From assembly GCF_024648885.1 (NCBI RefSeq), contig NZ_JANBBF010000001.1, forward strand, positions 62,001 through 126,000: a DNA stretch of 64,000 nucleotides, read 5' to 3'. The DNA comes from Prauserella salsuginis. GTDB taxonomy: Bacteria > Actinomycetota > Actinomycetes > Mycobacteriales > Pseudonocardiaceae. This document shows positions 41,313 through 48,874 of the stretch, in pieces (position 1 is the first letter of the stretch; every line of letters starts with the position of its first letter). Under the pieces are notes generated by a model. That model did not search any database and had not been told where the DNA came from. It worked only from the letters and a program-made list of their open reading frames with translations. The translations under genes and the position numbers were made by a program.

Positions 41313-42566
41313 CTACTTCGTCACCTCGGCCACGACATCGGCCCAGATCTCCAGTGCCTCGTCGACCTGTTCGGAGGTGACGACCAGCGGCGGGATCATG
41401 CGGACGACGTTCATGTACGCCCCGCACGTGAGCATCAGCAGACCCCGTTCGGCCGCGAGCTTCTGCGCCGCCTGCGCCGTCGCGTTGTCCGGCTTGCCGT
41501 CCGCGGTCGTGAACTCGGAGCCCACGAGCAGACCGAGGCCGCGCACGTCACCGATCGCCGGCGTCTTCTCGGCGACCGCCCGCGCACCGGCGAGCAGCTG
41601 CTCGCCCCGCTCGGCCGCGTTGGCGACCAGGTTCTCGTCGCGGATGACGTCGAGGGTCGCGACGGCCGCCGCACACGAGACGGCGTTGCCGCCGTAGGTG
41701 CCGCCCTGCGAACCGGGGAACGCCTTCGCCATCAGGTCCGCGCTCGCGGCGATGCCGGACAGCGGGAAGCCGCTGGCAAGGCCCTTGGCGATCGTGATGA
41801 GGTCGGGCCGGACGCCGAAGTGGTCGTGGCCCCAGAACTTGCCGGTGCGGCCGAACCCGGTCTGGATCTCGTCGACCACGAGCAGGATTCCGTGCTCGTC
41901 GGCGCGCTCGCGCAGGCCCGCCATGAACTCGGGGTTCGCCGGGACGTAACCGCCCTCGCCGAGCATCGGCTCGATGAAGAACGCCGCCGTCTCGCCGGGC
42001 GCGGTGGCGGTGGCGAACAGGTAGTCGAGCTCGCGGAGTGCGAAGTCGGTGGCGGTCTTCTCGTCCCAGCCGTAGTGGTAGGCGAACGGGAACGGCGCCA
42101 TGTGCACGCCGCCCATCAGAGGTGAGATGCCCGCGCTGAACCGCGTGCCTGACGTGGTCATGGTGGCGGTGGCGACCGTGCGGCCGTGGAACCCGCCCTG
42201 GAACACCACGACGTTGGGCCTGCCGGTGGCCTGCCGGGCCAGCCGTAGCGCGGCCTCGACGGCCTCGCTGCCGGAGTTGGCGAAGAACAGCGAGTCGAGG
42301 CCTGTCGGCAGCACGTCGCCGAGTCGCTCCGACAGTTCGAGCAGCGGCTTGTGCATCACGGTCGTGTACTGGCCGTGGACGAGCTTGCCGACCTGCTCCT
42401 GCGCTGCGGCCACGACGCGCGGGTGGCAGTGTCCGGTGCTGGTGACACCGATACCCGCGGTGAAGTCGAGGTGCCTGCGGCCGTCGGTGTCGTACAGATA
42501 CGCACCTTCGCCGTGGTCGACGACTACCGGGGTCGCCTGCTTGAGCAGAGGGGACAGCGTGGCCAT
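41313..42566 (-). CDS. Class III (omega) aminotransferase, 4-aminobutyrate-type
   Basis: A 417-residue PLP-dependent aminotransferase. FANSGSEAVEAALRLARQATG binds the phosphate, FQGGFHGRTVATATMT is conserved in the GABA/ornithine group, VDEIQTGFGRTGKFW holds the PLP Asp, and ITIAKGLASGFPLSG has the Schiff-base Lys. It probably transfers an omega-amino group to 2-oxoglutarate or pyruvate, producing a semialdehyde for the divergently transcribed aldehyde dehydrogenase. AAGGAG precedes ATG 42566. The divergent promoter region contains one of the two GntR-type operators. The substrate (GABA, beta-alanine, diaminobutyrate or another) cannot be fixed. Confidence 0.88.
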   Translation of the reverse strand: MATLSPLLKQATPVVVDHGEGAYLYDTDGRRHLDFTAGIGVTSTGHCHPRVVAAAQEQVGKLVHGQYTTVMHKPLLELSERLGDVLPTGLDSLFFANSGSEAVEAALRLARQATGRPNVVVFQGGFHGRTVATATMTTSGTRFSAGISPLMGGVHMAPFPFAYHYGWDEKTATDFALRELDYLFATATAPGETAAFFIEPMLGEGGYVPANPEFMAGLRERADEHGILLVVDEIQTGFGRTGKFWGHDHFGVRPDLITIAKGLASGFPLSGIAASADLMAKAFPGSQGGTYGGNAVSCAAAVATLDVIRDENLVANAAERGEQLLAGARAVAEKTPAIGDVRGLGLLVGSEFTTADGKPDNATAQAAQKLAAERGLLMLTCGAYMNVVRMIPPLVVTSEQVDEALEIWADVVAEVTK

Positions 42567-42897
42567 GACTGGGGCTCCTTCTCGGGTTCCGGGGGCTGAC
42601 CTCGTCCGGCGTCGGTGTCACCGGTTGCCGGACGCGGTGGTTCCGGTCCAGGCTCGAACCCGGCGCCATCGGGCCGTGGTTCCGGGTCCGGAGTCCGCGG
42701 CCGACGGGGTTGTAGATTGTCAACAATGTTCGTAGCATAGCCATGCGGGCGGCGCAATGACGCCTCGTGGGAACGGAGCCGATGCCCGTGACGGGCAGGA
42801 GTTCCGGCGAGAGGCACGACTCGGTTATGGGTCGTCTGTGCGCGGGCCGGGAACCCCGATCACACGTGGGATCTTCGACGAACTTGGGAGCTGTGGC
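42567..42897. promoter_or_regulatory. Divergent control region, aminotransferase / aldehyde dehydrogenase
   Basis: 331 bases with no gene. The plus-strand promoter TTGTAG (42710-42715), 17 bases, TAGCAT (42733-42738) encloses the operator at 42716-42727. On the minus strand TATGCT (42734-42739) is a -10 candidate placed just upstream of the same operator. Confidence 0.5.
42716..42727. promoter_or_regulatory. GntR-type operator, copy 1
   Basis: ATTGTCAACAAT: inverted repeat ATTGT-N2-ACAAT. Together with the flanking G it is the reverse complement of the site at 47829-47840. The form fits FadR/VanR-type GntR operators. Confidence 0.65.
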
Positions 42898-44364
42898 ATG
42901 AGCACGGTCAGTGAAGCCGGTGTCGTCTCGGCGGTGAACAAGGAACTGTTCATCGGCGGCAAATGGGCCCCGGCGGCCGGAAACGCGACGTTCGACGTCC
43001 ACGATCCGGCGACGGGCGAGGTGTTGTGCGCGGTCGCGGACGCCTCGCCGCAGGACGGCATCGCCGCACTCGAGGCCGCGTCCGCCGCGCAGGCCGACTG
43101 GGCCGCGTACCCACCGCGGGAACGTGGCGAGATTCTGCGGCGGGCCTACGAGAAGCTCATGGCGCGGCAGGACGAACTCGGACTGCTGATGACGCTCGAG
43201 ATGGGCAAGCCGCTCGCCGAGGCCAAGGGGGAGATCGCCTACGCGGCCGAGTTCTTCCGCTGGTTCGCAGAGGAAGCGGTGCGGATCGACGGCGGCTACG
43301 CCGTCGCACCCAACGGCAGTGGGCGGTTCCTCGTCACCAAGCAGCCGGTCGGCCCGTGCCTGCTGATCACCCCGTGGAACTTCCCCATGGCGATGGGCAC
43401 GCGGAAGATCGGTCCCGCCGTCGCCGCGGGCTGCACGATGGTCATCAAGCCCGCCGCGCAGACGCCGTTGTCGATGCTGGCGCTCGCGGGCATCCTCGCG
43501 GAGGCCGGTCTGCCGGACGGCGTGCTCAATGTCGTCACGACCACGCAGGCGGGCGGCGTGATGGAGCCGATGATCCGCGACGGGCGCGCGCGGAAGCTCT
43601 CGTTCACCGGCTCGACGGGCGTGGGCCGCAAACTCCTCGAACAGTGCGCCGGAACCGTCATGCGGACGTCGATGGAGCTGGGCGGCAACGCGCCGTTCGT
43701 CGTGTTCGACGACGCCGATCTCGACGCGGCCGTCGACGGCGCGATGCAGGCCAAGATGCGCAACATCGGCGAGGCGTGCACGGCGGCCAACCGGTTCTAC
43801 GTGCACAGCTCCGTGGCCGACGAGTTCTCGCGCAAGCTCACCGAGCGTATGGAAGGCCTGCCCATCGGTCGTGGCACCGAGGACGGCATCGTGGTGGGCC
43901 CGCTGATCGACTCCGCCGCGATCGAGAAGGTGTCGGCGCTCGTCGGTGACGCGGCGCAGCGGGGGGCGACCGTGCTCACCGGTGGTGCCACTGTGGACGG
44001 TCCCGGCAACTTCTACCAGCCGACGGTCCTGAAGAACGTGCCGCAAGAGGCCCGGATGACGTCGGAGGAGATCTTCGGCCCGGTGGCGCCGGTCTCGACC
44101 TTCGATACCGAGGACGAGGCGATCGCGGCGGCCAACGACACCGAGTACGGCCTCGTCGGCTACGTCTACACGCAGAACCTCACCCGGGCGATCCGCGTCA
44201 GCGAGCGGCTCGAGACGGGCATGGTCGGATTGAACCAGGGCGTGGTGTCGAACCCCGCTGCGCCGTTCGGCGGCGTCAAGCAGTCCGGGCTCGGGCGCGA
44301 GGGCGGCACGGTCGGCATCGACGAGTTCCTGGAGACGAAGTACATCGCGGTGGGTGGCCTGTGA
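42898..44364 (+). CDS. NAD(P)-dependent aldehyde dehydrogenase (succinate-semialdehyde type)
   Basis: A 488-residue aldehyde dehydrogenase. LLITPWNFPMAMGTRKIGPA and the cofactor loop FTGSTGVGRKL are present, as are the general-base Glu in MELGGNAPFVVF and the nucleophile Cys in IGEACTAANRF. YCLV-type end motif is AAPFGGVKQSGLGREGG. It resembles GabD-type succinate-semialdehyde dehydrogenases, consistent with the divergent omega-aminotransferase. ATG 42898 has GGGAG eight bases upstream; an in-frame ATG at 42757 would add a low-complexity extension and is rejected. It overlaps the next gene by four bases. Confidence 0.9.
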   Translation: MSTVSEAGVVSAVNKELFIGGKWAPAAGNATFDVHDPATGEVLCAVADASPQDGIAALEAASAAQADWAAYPPRERGEILRRAYEKLMARQDELGLLMTLEMGKPLAEAKGEIAYAAEFFRWFAEEAVRIDGGYAVAPNGSGRFLVTKQPVGPCLLITPWNFPMAMGTRKIGPAVAAGCTMVIKPAAQTPLSMLALAGILAEAGLPDGVLNVVTTTQAGGVMEPMIRDGRARKLSFTGSTGVGRKLLEQCAGTVMRTSMELGGNAPFVVFDDADLDAAVDGAMQAKMRNIGEACTAANRFYVHSSVADEFSRKLTERMEGLPIGRGTEDGIVVGPLIDSAAIEKVSALVGDAAQRGATVLTGGATVDGPGNFYQPTVLKNVPQEARMTSEEIFGPVAPVSTFDTEDEAIAAANDTEYGLVGYVYTQNLTRAIRVSERLETGMVGLNQGVVSNPAAPFGGVKQSGLGREGGTVGIDEFLETKYIAVGGL

Positions 44365-45416
44365 GCACGTACCGCGTCGCGTCGATCCCCGGCGACGGCA
44401 TCGGGGTCGACGTCCAGCGTGAGGCATGCAAGGTCCTCGACACCGCCGCGCAGCGGTTCGGCTTCGGGCTGGAATGGACCGAGTTCGACTGGAGCTGCGA
44501 GCGCTACGCCGAGACCGGAGCGATGATGCCCGCCGACGGCATCGCGACGTTGCGGTCGTTCGACGCCGTACTGCTCGGTGCGATCGGGTTCCCCGGCGTG
44601 CCGGATCACGTCTCGCTGTGGGGGCTGCTGATCCCGGTGCGTAGGGCGTTCGAGCAGTACGTCAACCTGCGGCCGGTGCGCCTGCTGCCGGGGACCGCGT
44701 CCGCGCTCGCCGGCCGCGGCGCCGACGAGCTGGAGATGGTGATCGTCCGGGAGAACTCCGAGGGCGAGTACTCGGAGGTGGGCGGCAGGCACAACGCGGG
44801 CCGCCCCGGCGAGTTCGTGCTGCAGGAGTCGGTGTTCACCCGGGTCGGCGTGGAACGCGTCGTCCGCTACGCCTTCGAGCTGGCGCGTACGCGGCAGCGC
44901 AGGGTGTGCTCGGCGACGAAATCGAACGGGATCATCCACACGATGCCGTTCTGGGACGAGATCTTCGCCGAGGTCGCTGCCGAGTACCCGGACGTCGAGG
45001 CCGAGCAGATGCACATCGACGCGCTGGCCGCACGGATGGTGCAACGGCCGGACCTGCTCGACGTCGTGGTCGGGTCGAACCTGTTCGGCGACATCCTCAG
45101 CGATCTCGCAGCGGCGATCACCGGCGGGCTCGGCATGGCCCCGTCCGGCAACCTCAACCCCGAGGGCCAGTTCCCGTCGATGTTCGAGGCCGTGCACGGC
45201 AGCGCACCGGACATCGCGGGGCAGGGCATCGCGAACCCGGTGGCGCAGATCCTCGCCGCGGCGATGATGCTCGACCAGCTCGGCGAGAAGGCGGCGGGCG
45301 AGGCGGTCCGCGGTGCGGTGCAATCGGTGCTGGCGGCCTCCGAGGTACTCACCCCCGACCTCGGCGGCGGTGCGACGACCGCCGAGCTGGGTTCCGCCGT
45401 GGCGGAGTCGCTGTAG
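44361..45416 (+). CDS. Tartrate / D-malate dehydrogenase-type beta-decarboxylating dehydrogenase
   Basis: A 351-residue member of the isocitrate/isopropylmalate dehydrogenase family. ASIPGDGIGVDVQRE is the N-terminal element, the substrate loop is RPVRLLPGT with VIVRENSEGEYSEVGG, the metal Asp motif is VVGSNLFGDILSDLAAAITGGLGMAPSGN, and the NAD loop is FEAVHGSAPDIAGQG. The RENSEGEYS segment is typical of the tartrate dehydrogenase/D-malate (TtuC, DmlA) branch. It oxidatively decarboxylates a 2-hydroxydicarboxylate. GTG 44361 overlaps the aldehyde dehydrogenase stop. Its stop codon lies in a 20-bp tandem repeat. Confidence 0.87.
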   Translation: MSTYRVASIPGDGIGVDVQREACKVLDTAAQRFGFGLEWTEFDWSCERYAETGAMMPADGIATLRSFDAVLLGAIGFPGVPDHVSLWGLLIPVRRAFEQYVNLRPVRLLPGTASALAGRGADELEMVIVRENSEGEYSEVGGRHNAGRPGEFVLQESVFTRVGVERVVRYAFELARTRQRRVCSATKSNGIIHTMPFWDEIFAEVAAEYPDVEAEQMHIDALAARMVQRPDLLDVVVGSNLFGDILSDLAAAITGGLGMAPSGNLNPEGQFPSMFEAVHGSAPDIAGQGIANPVAQILAAAMMLDQLGEKAAGEAVRGAVQSVLAASEVLTPDLGGGATTAELGSAVAESL

Positions 45417-45451
45417 CGGGTACCGAGTCGCTGTAGCGGGTACCGAGTCGC
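45405..45451 (+). repeat. 20-bp tandem duplication containing a stop codon
   Basis: gagtcgctgtagcgggtacc at 45405-45424 and again, identical, at 45425-45444, then seven bases of a third copy. The first copy carries the last codons and TAG of the preceding gene. Confidence 0.9.
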
Positions 45452-45658
45452 GACGCGAAGCCGGACCCGCTCCGGGAGCGGTGGCGCGATGCGGCCGCGG
45501 CCGCCGGGATGCCGACGTCTGCACCGTCGGCGGCCCGGCGGCCGCTATGCTCGGTGAGGCGGTCCGTTCGGACCGTCTCGGCCGGGAATCAGGCGGTCAG
45601 GACCTGTTGTGATGTTCGACACGAGGCGAAAGGCCGGGTTGTCGCGGATGGTGTGGTC

Positions 45659-46270
45659 ATGCTCGATGCTCTGAAACGTTCGGTCCCTCCGTTCGTCTCC
45701 GCGGCCGTCCGCAACCCGAAGGCCGTCGGTGCCGCTGCGCCGAGTTCGCGCGCGCTCGCGGCGCGGATGGCCTCCGCCGTGCCCGACGGGGTCGACACTC
45801 CGACCGTGGTGGAGATCGGCGCGGGCACCGGTGCGTTCACCCGGGTGGCGAGCGAACGCGTGGCCGGTGGCGGCCGCTACATCGCCATCGAACAGGACGA
45901 GCGGATGGCGGATCATCTCGAACGCACCATCCCGGGCGTCGAGGTCGTGAACGGTGACGCCGCCGAACTGGGGAAGATCCTCGCCGACCGCGGCGTGACC
46001 AGCGTCGACGCGGTGCTGTGCGGCCTGCCGTGGTCGCTGTTCACCGTGGAGTTGCAACGCCGGATCCTCGGTGAGATCTCCACGGCCATGGCGCCGCACG
46101 CGGTGTTCACGACGTTCGCCTACGTCCACGCCGCGCGGATTCCGGGGTCGAAGCGGTTCCGCAGCGAGGTCGAGGCCGTGTTCGAGGAGGTCGAGGTGCA
46201 GTCGCCGGTGTGGCGGAACCTGCCGCCCGCGATGACCTACCTGTGCCGCGGAGCTCGCGGCACCGACTGA
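45659..46270 (+). CDS. Class I SAM-dependent methyltransferase (phospholipid/rRNA-adenine type)
   Basis: A 203-residue methyltransferase. SAM motif I is VVEIGAGTGAFTRVA, the acidic residue of motif II is in YIAIEQDERMADHLE, and motif IV is VLCGLPWSLFT, similar to the NLPY/PLPW box of rRNA adenine and phospholipid N-methyltransferases. N-terminal VRNPKAVGAAAPSSRALAARMA resembles PmtA-type phospholipid methyltransferases. ATG 45659 is taken as start; no good ribosome-binding site is seen and the frame is open further upstream. It is not obviously part of the flanking catabolic genes. Confidence 0.75.
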   Translation: MLDALKRSVPPFVSAAVRNPKAVGAAAPSSRALAARMASAVPDGVDTPTVVEIGAGTGAFTRVASERVAGGGRYIAIEQDERMADHLERTIPGVEVVNGDAAELGKILADRGVTSVDAVLCGLPWSLFTVELQRRILGEISTAMAPHAVFTTFAYVHAARIPGSKRFRSEVEAVFEEVEVQSPVWRNLPPAMTYLCRGARGTD

Positions 46271-46300
46271 CCGGGCCGCAGCTCGCGGCGGTCTCCCGGT

Positions 46301-46996
46301 TCAGGCGTTGTCGGCCGCGTCGTCGCCGGAACCCGGCGCGAGGCGGCGCACGGCGTCGGCCATGTGCTCGTCGAGCAGCCGCAGCAGTTCCGGTTCGTCG
46401 CCTGCGCGCACGGCCGCGATGATCGCGTGGTGTTCGGCGATGCGCTCGTCGGTCTCGTAGTCGTCGGTGGGGTAGGTGCGCTGCAGCGCCGTCAGGCACA
46501 TGCGGGTCTCGATCATCAGCGTGCGGGCCATCCGGCGCAGCCTGGGGCTGCCGGAGGCCTCGATGAGCGCCTCGTGGAACTGCAGGTCCGCTTCGGACAG
46601 TGCGGTCGGGTCGCCCTGGGCGTCCGCGTCGGCCATCCGTGCCACGGCCTCGTCCAGTACCGCGGCGATCGCGTCCCGGTCGGATGCGTGCACGACGAGT
46701 GTCGCCGCCGCGCGTTCCACCGCCGAGCGCGCGGTGTAGATGTCTTGGATGTCGCTGGGTTCGAGGTCGATGACGAACAGGCCGCGGTGACGTTCGCTGC
46801 GCAGCAGGCCCTCGGACACGAGTCGCTGCATCGCCTCGCGCAGCGGTCCGCGGGAGACCTGGAACCGGGAGGCCAGATCCGCTTCGCCGAGCTGCGTTCC
46901 CGGGGCCAGCGTTCCCGCCATGATCGCCTCGCGCAGCCTGCGGGCGATGATCGCGGCCGTGGATTCCCGGTTGACGGGTTCGATGTCGGCGATCAT
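46301..46996 (-). CDS. GntR-family (FCD-domain) regulator of the DUF3830 island
   Basis: A 231-residue FadR-subfamily regulator. The N-terminal winged helix (STAAIIARRLREAIMAGTLAPGT, ADLASRFQVSRGPLREAMQRL) is followed by the all-helical FCD ligand domain with metal-binding His candidates (LQFHEALIEASG, EHHAIIAAV, EHMADAV). It is co-transcribed with the racemase-fold gene (ATGA overlap) and surrounded by catabolic genes. Two matching inverted repeats ATTGT-N2-ACAAT in the divergent promoter regions at 42.7 and 47.8 kb are the predicted targets. The inducer is probably the pathway substrate or a carboxylate intermediate (inference). Confidence 0.87.
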   Translation of the reverse strand: MIADIEPVNRESTAAIIARRLREAIMAGTLAPGTQLGEADLASRFQVSRGPLREAMQRLVSEGLLRSERHRGLFVIDLEPSDIQDIYTARSAVERAAATLVVHASDRDAIAAVLDEAVARMADADAQGDPTALSEADLQFHEALIEASGSPRLRRMARTLMIETRMCLTALQRTYPTDDYETDERIAEHHAIIAAVRAGDEPELLRLLDEHMADAVRRLAPGSGDDAADNA

Positions 46997-47718
46997 CGGC
47001 GGCCCTCGGTGCGCAGCAGTGTGCCCAGCCCGTCGTAGGCGCGGGTGACGCCGGCGATGCGCAGGCCCTCCCACACGGTGACCTGGTTGGCGGTCAGCAC
47101 GGGTTTGCCGAGTCGGCGCTCGATGTCGTCGACGAGCGAGAGGGTGCGCATCGCGGTGTCCGGCACCAGTACCGCATCGGCCTCCGGGTGATCGTGGCTC
47201 ACCGCCAGCTCGACGACCCGTTCCGGCGGCAGGTTCCCGACCTCGGCGGCGGTGTCGATCTCGGCGGCCGAGGCCGACACCACGTCGATCCCGCCGCGGC
47301 CGAGGAAATCGGCGAACAGTTTGGCCACGTCGTCCGGGTAGCTGGCCGCCACGGCGACGGTGCGCAGCCCGAGGGTCTGGGCGGCGTGGACGAACGCCAG
47401 CGACGTGCTCGACGCGGGCAGTCCGCCTGCGGCCTCCGACAGTCCGGCGACCTGCTCGGCGGCGCCGTCCCAGCCGTAGACGAAGCTGCCGCTGGTGCAG
47501 GCCCAGACGACGGCGTCGGGTGCGTGCTTCGCCAGCAGCGCGGCTCCACCGGACAGGCGCGCGGGTGAACCCAGGTCGAGCAGTTCGGGCACCGCGTGCA
47601 GGTCGGTGCCGTAGATGTGCTCCACGGGAAGCGTGGTGCCGTCACCGAGTATCCGTTCGGCCAGCGGATAGTCGTCCTCCGCGGCGTGATCCGGGTAGAT
47701 GAAACCGATCGTGGGCAC
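46993..47718 (-). CDS. Asp/Glu-racemase-fold enzyme (maleate isomerase/arylmalonate decarboxylase group)
   Basis: A 241-residue protein of the Asp/Glu racemase superfamily. IGFIYPDHAAEDDYPL is the N-terminal substrate loop. The first catalytic position is Cys in AVVWACTSGSFVYGW, while the second, in VLVPDTAMRTLSL, has no Cys. A single-Cys site excludes a normal racemase or maleate isomerase like NicE; decarboxylase or related chemistry is possible. AGGAGG lies seven bases before GTG 47718. It overlaps the GntR gene by four bases and is divergent from the 2-hydroxyacid dehydrogenase with an operator between them. Confidence 0.78.
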   Translation of the reverse strand: MPTIGFIYPDHAAEDDYPLAERILGDGTTLPVEHIYGTDLHAVPELLDLGSPARLSGGAALLAKHAPDAVVWACTSGSFVYGWDGAAEQVAGLSEAAGGLPASSTSLAFVHAAQTLGLRTVAVAASYPDDVAKLFADFLGRGGIDVVSASAAEIDTAAEVGNLPPERVVELAVSHDHPEADAVLVPDTAMRTLSLVDDIERRLGKPVLTANQVTVWEGLRIAGVTRAYDGLGTLLRTEGRR

Positions 47719-47828
47719 GAGGCACCTCCTCGGCGTCCGTGGGGTCCACGGTGGACACGGCCGTCGGCCACTGCCCGAGTGACGGCGGCTGCCTGCGTGG
47801 CGGCGGTGGGATCCGAGGAGTGCCCCGG

Positions 47829-47840
47829 ATTGTTGACAAT
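47829..47840. promoter_or_regulatory. GntR-type operator, copy 2
   Basis: ATTGTTGACAAT, reverse complement of the 42716-42727 site. It overlaps the TTGACA -35 box of the 2-hydroxyacid dehydrogenase promoter, so binding would block transcription. Confidence 0.65.
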
Positions 47841-47861
47841 CTTACGACCCACTCCTAGCGT
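47833..47861 (+). promoter_or_regulatory. Promoter of the 2-hydroxyacid dehydrogenase gene
   Basis: TTGACA (47833-47838), 17 bases, TAGCGT (47856-47861), then seven bases to GTG 47869. This is a complete sigma-A-type promoter of a leaderless gene. Confidence 0.75.
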
Positions 47862-47868
47862 GTCAACG

Positions 47869-48855
47869 GTGAATGCGGTGACCGAGACCGGCACACCCGT
47901 GCTGGCCGTGCTGACAGGTGACGCCCCGCCCCCGGACATGACGGCCGTCGAGCAACAGGCCGAGGTCCGGTACACGGATGCCGCCGGGCTCGCCGACGCG
48001 CTGCGGGGAGCCGACGCGCTGTTCATGTACGACTTCCTGTCCACGGTGTTGCCGGCGGCGTGGCATGCCGCCGACCGGTTGCAGTGGCTGCACATCGCCG
48101 CGGCCGGCGTCGACCCCGTGATGTTCCCGGAACTGCAGGAGAGCGACGTCGTGCTCACCAACGCGCGCGGCGTGTTCGACGACTCCATCGCCGAGTACGT
48201 GCTCGGCCAGGTGCTCTCGTTCGCCAAGGACATGCCGCGCTCGCTGCGCCTGCAGGACGCGCGCACCTGGCGGCATCGCGAGACCGAACGGATCGGCGGC
48301 GCCTCGGCCGTCGTCGTCGGCACCGGTCCGATCGGCAGGGCGATCGCGCGGCTGCTGCGCGCGGCGGGACTGCGGGTGTCGGGTGCGGGCAGGCGCTCGC
48401 GTTCCGACGACCCGGACTTCGGCACCGTGCACTCGACGGAACGCCTCGCCGAGTGCGTGGCCGACACCGATTACGTCGTCGCGGTCGCACCGCTGACCGA
48501 CCAGACGAAGAACATGTTCGACGAGGCCGCGTTCGCGGCGATGAAGCCCTCCGCGCGGTTCATCAACGTCGGCCGGGGCGAGCTGGTGGTCACCGACGAC
48601 CTGGTCGCCGCGCTGCGGTCGGGGGCGATCGCGGGCGCGGCACTCGACGTGTTCGACACCGAGCCGCTGCCCGCCGACCATCCGTTGTGGACGATGGAGA
48701 ACGTGCTGATCTCCCCGCACATGTCAGGTGATGTCGTGGGCTGGCGCCGCGAACTCGTCGGTGTCTTCACGGACAACTTCCGCCGTTGGCGCGCAGGCGA
48801 ATCGCTGCGCAACGTCGTCGACAAGCAGCTGGGTTACGTGCCGTCCGGGAGCTGA
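47869..48855 (+). CDS. D-isomer-specific 2-hydroxyacid dehydrogenase
   Basis: A 328-residue NAD(P)-dependent dehydrogenase. The cofactor motif is AVVVGTGPIGRAIARLL, INVGRGELVVTDDLVAAL contains the catalytic Arg region, DVFDTEPLPADHPLW carries the conserved Glu, and ISPHMSGDV has the catalytic His. The glyoxylate/hydroxypyruvate reductase-like group is the closest. It should reduce a 2-keto acid or oxidise a D-2-hydroxy acid. GTG 47869 is chosen since a complete promoter places the transcript start there; in-frame GTG at 47860 and 47878 are alternatives. Control by GntR is predicted from the operator over the -35 box. Confidence 0.88.
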   Translation: MNAVTETGTPVLAVLTGDAPPPDMTAVEQQAEVRYTDAAGLADALRGADALFMYDFLSTVLPAAWHAADRLQWLHIAAAGVDPVMFPELQESDVVLTNARGVFDDSIAEYVLGQVLSFAKDMPRSLRLQDARTWRHRETERIGGASAVVVGTGPIGRAIARLLRAAGLRVSGAGRRSRSDDPDFGTVHSTERLAECVADTDYVVAVAPLTDQTKNMFDEAAFAAMKPSARFINVGRGELVVTDDLVAALRSGAIAGAALDVFDTEPLPADHPLWTMENVLISPHMSGDVVGWRRELVGVFTDNFRRWRAGESLRNVVDKQLGYVPSGS

Positions 48856-48874
48856 TCGCGCATGTGACGCGCGA

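Noticed and set aside
42757-42897. 47-codon N-terminal extension of the aldehyde dehydrogenase
   Set aside because: Low-complexity sequence just after the promoter. GGGAG before ATG 42898 and the family N-terminus favour the shorter start.
42567-42897. Riboswitch or tRNA in the long divergent region
   Set aside because: No cloverleaf, T-loop or recognisable riboswitch core; promoter and operator elements explain the conserved-looking part.
41548-44427. 959-codon open frame on the minus strand through the aminotransferase and aldehyde dehydrogenase
   Set aside because: It runs antisense to the aldehyde dehydrogenase and out of frame with the aminotransferase. Its protein is Arg/His/Gly-rich without any motif, and long shadow frames are expected at this GC content.
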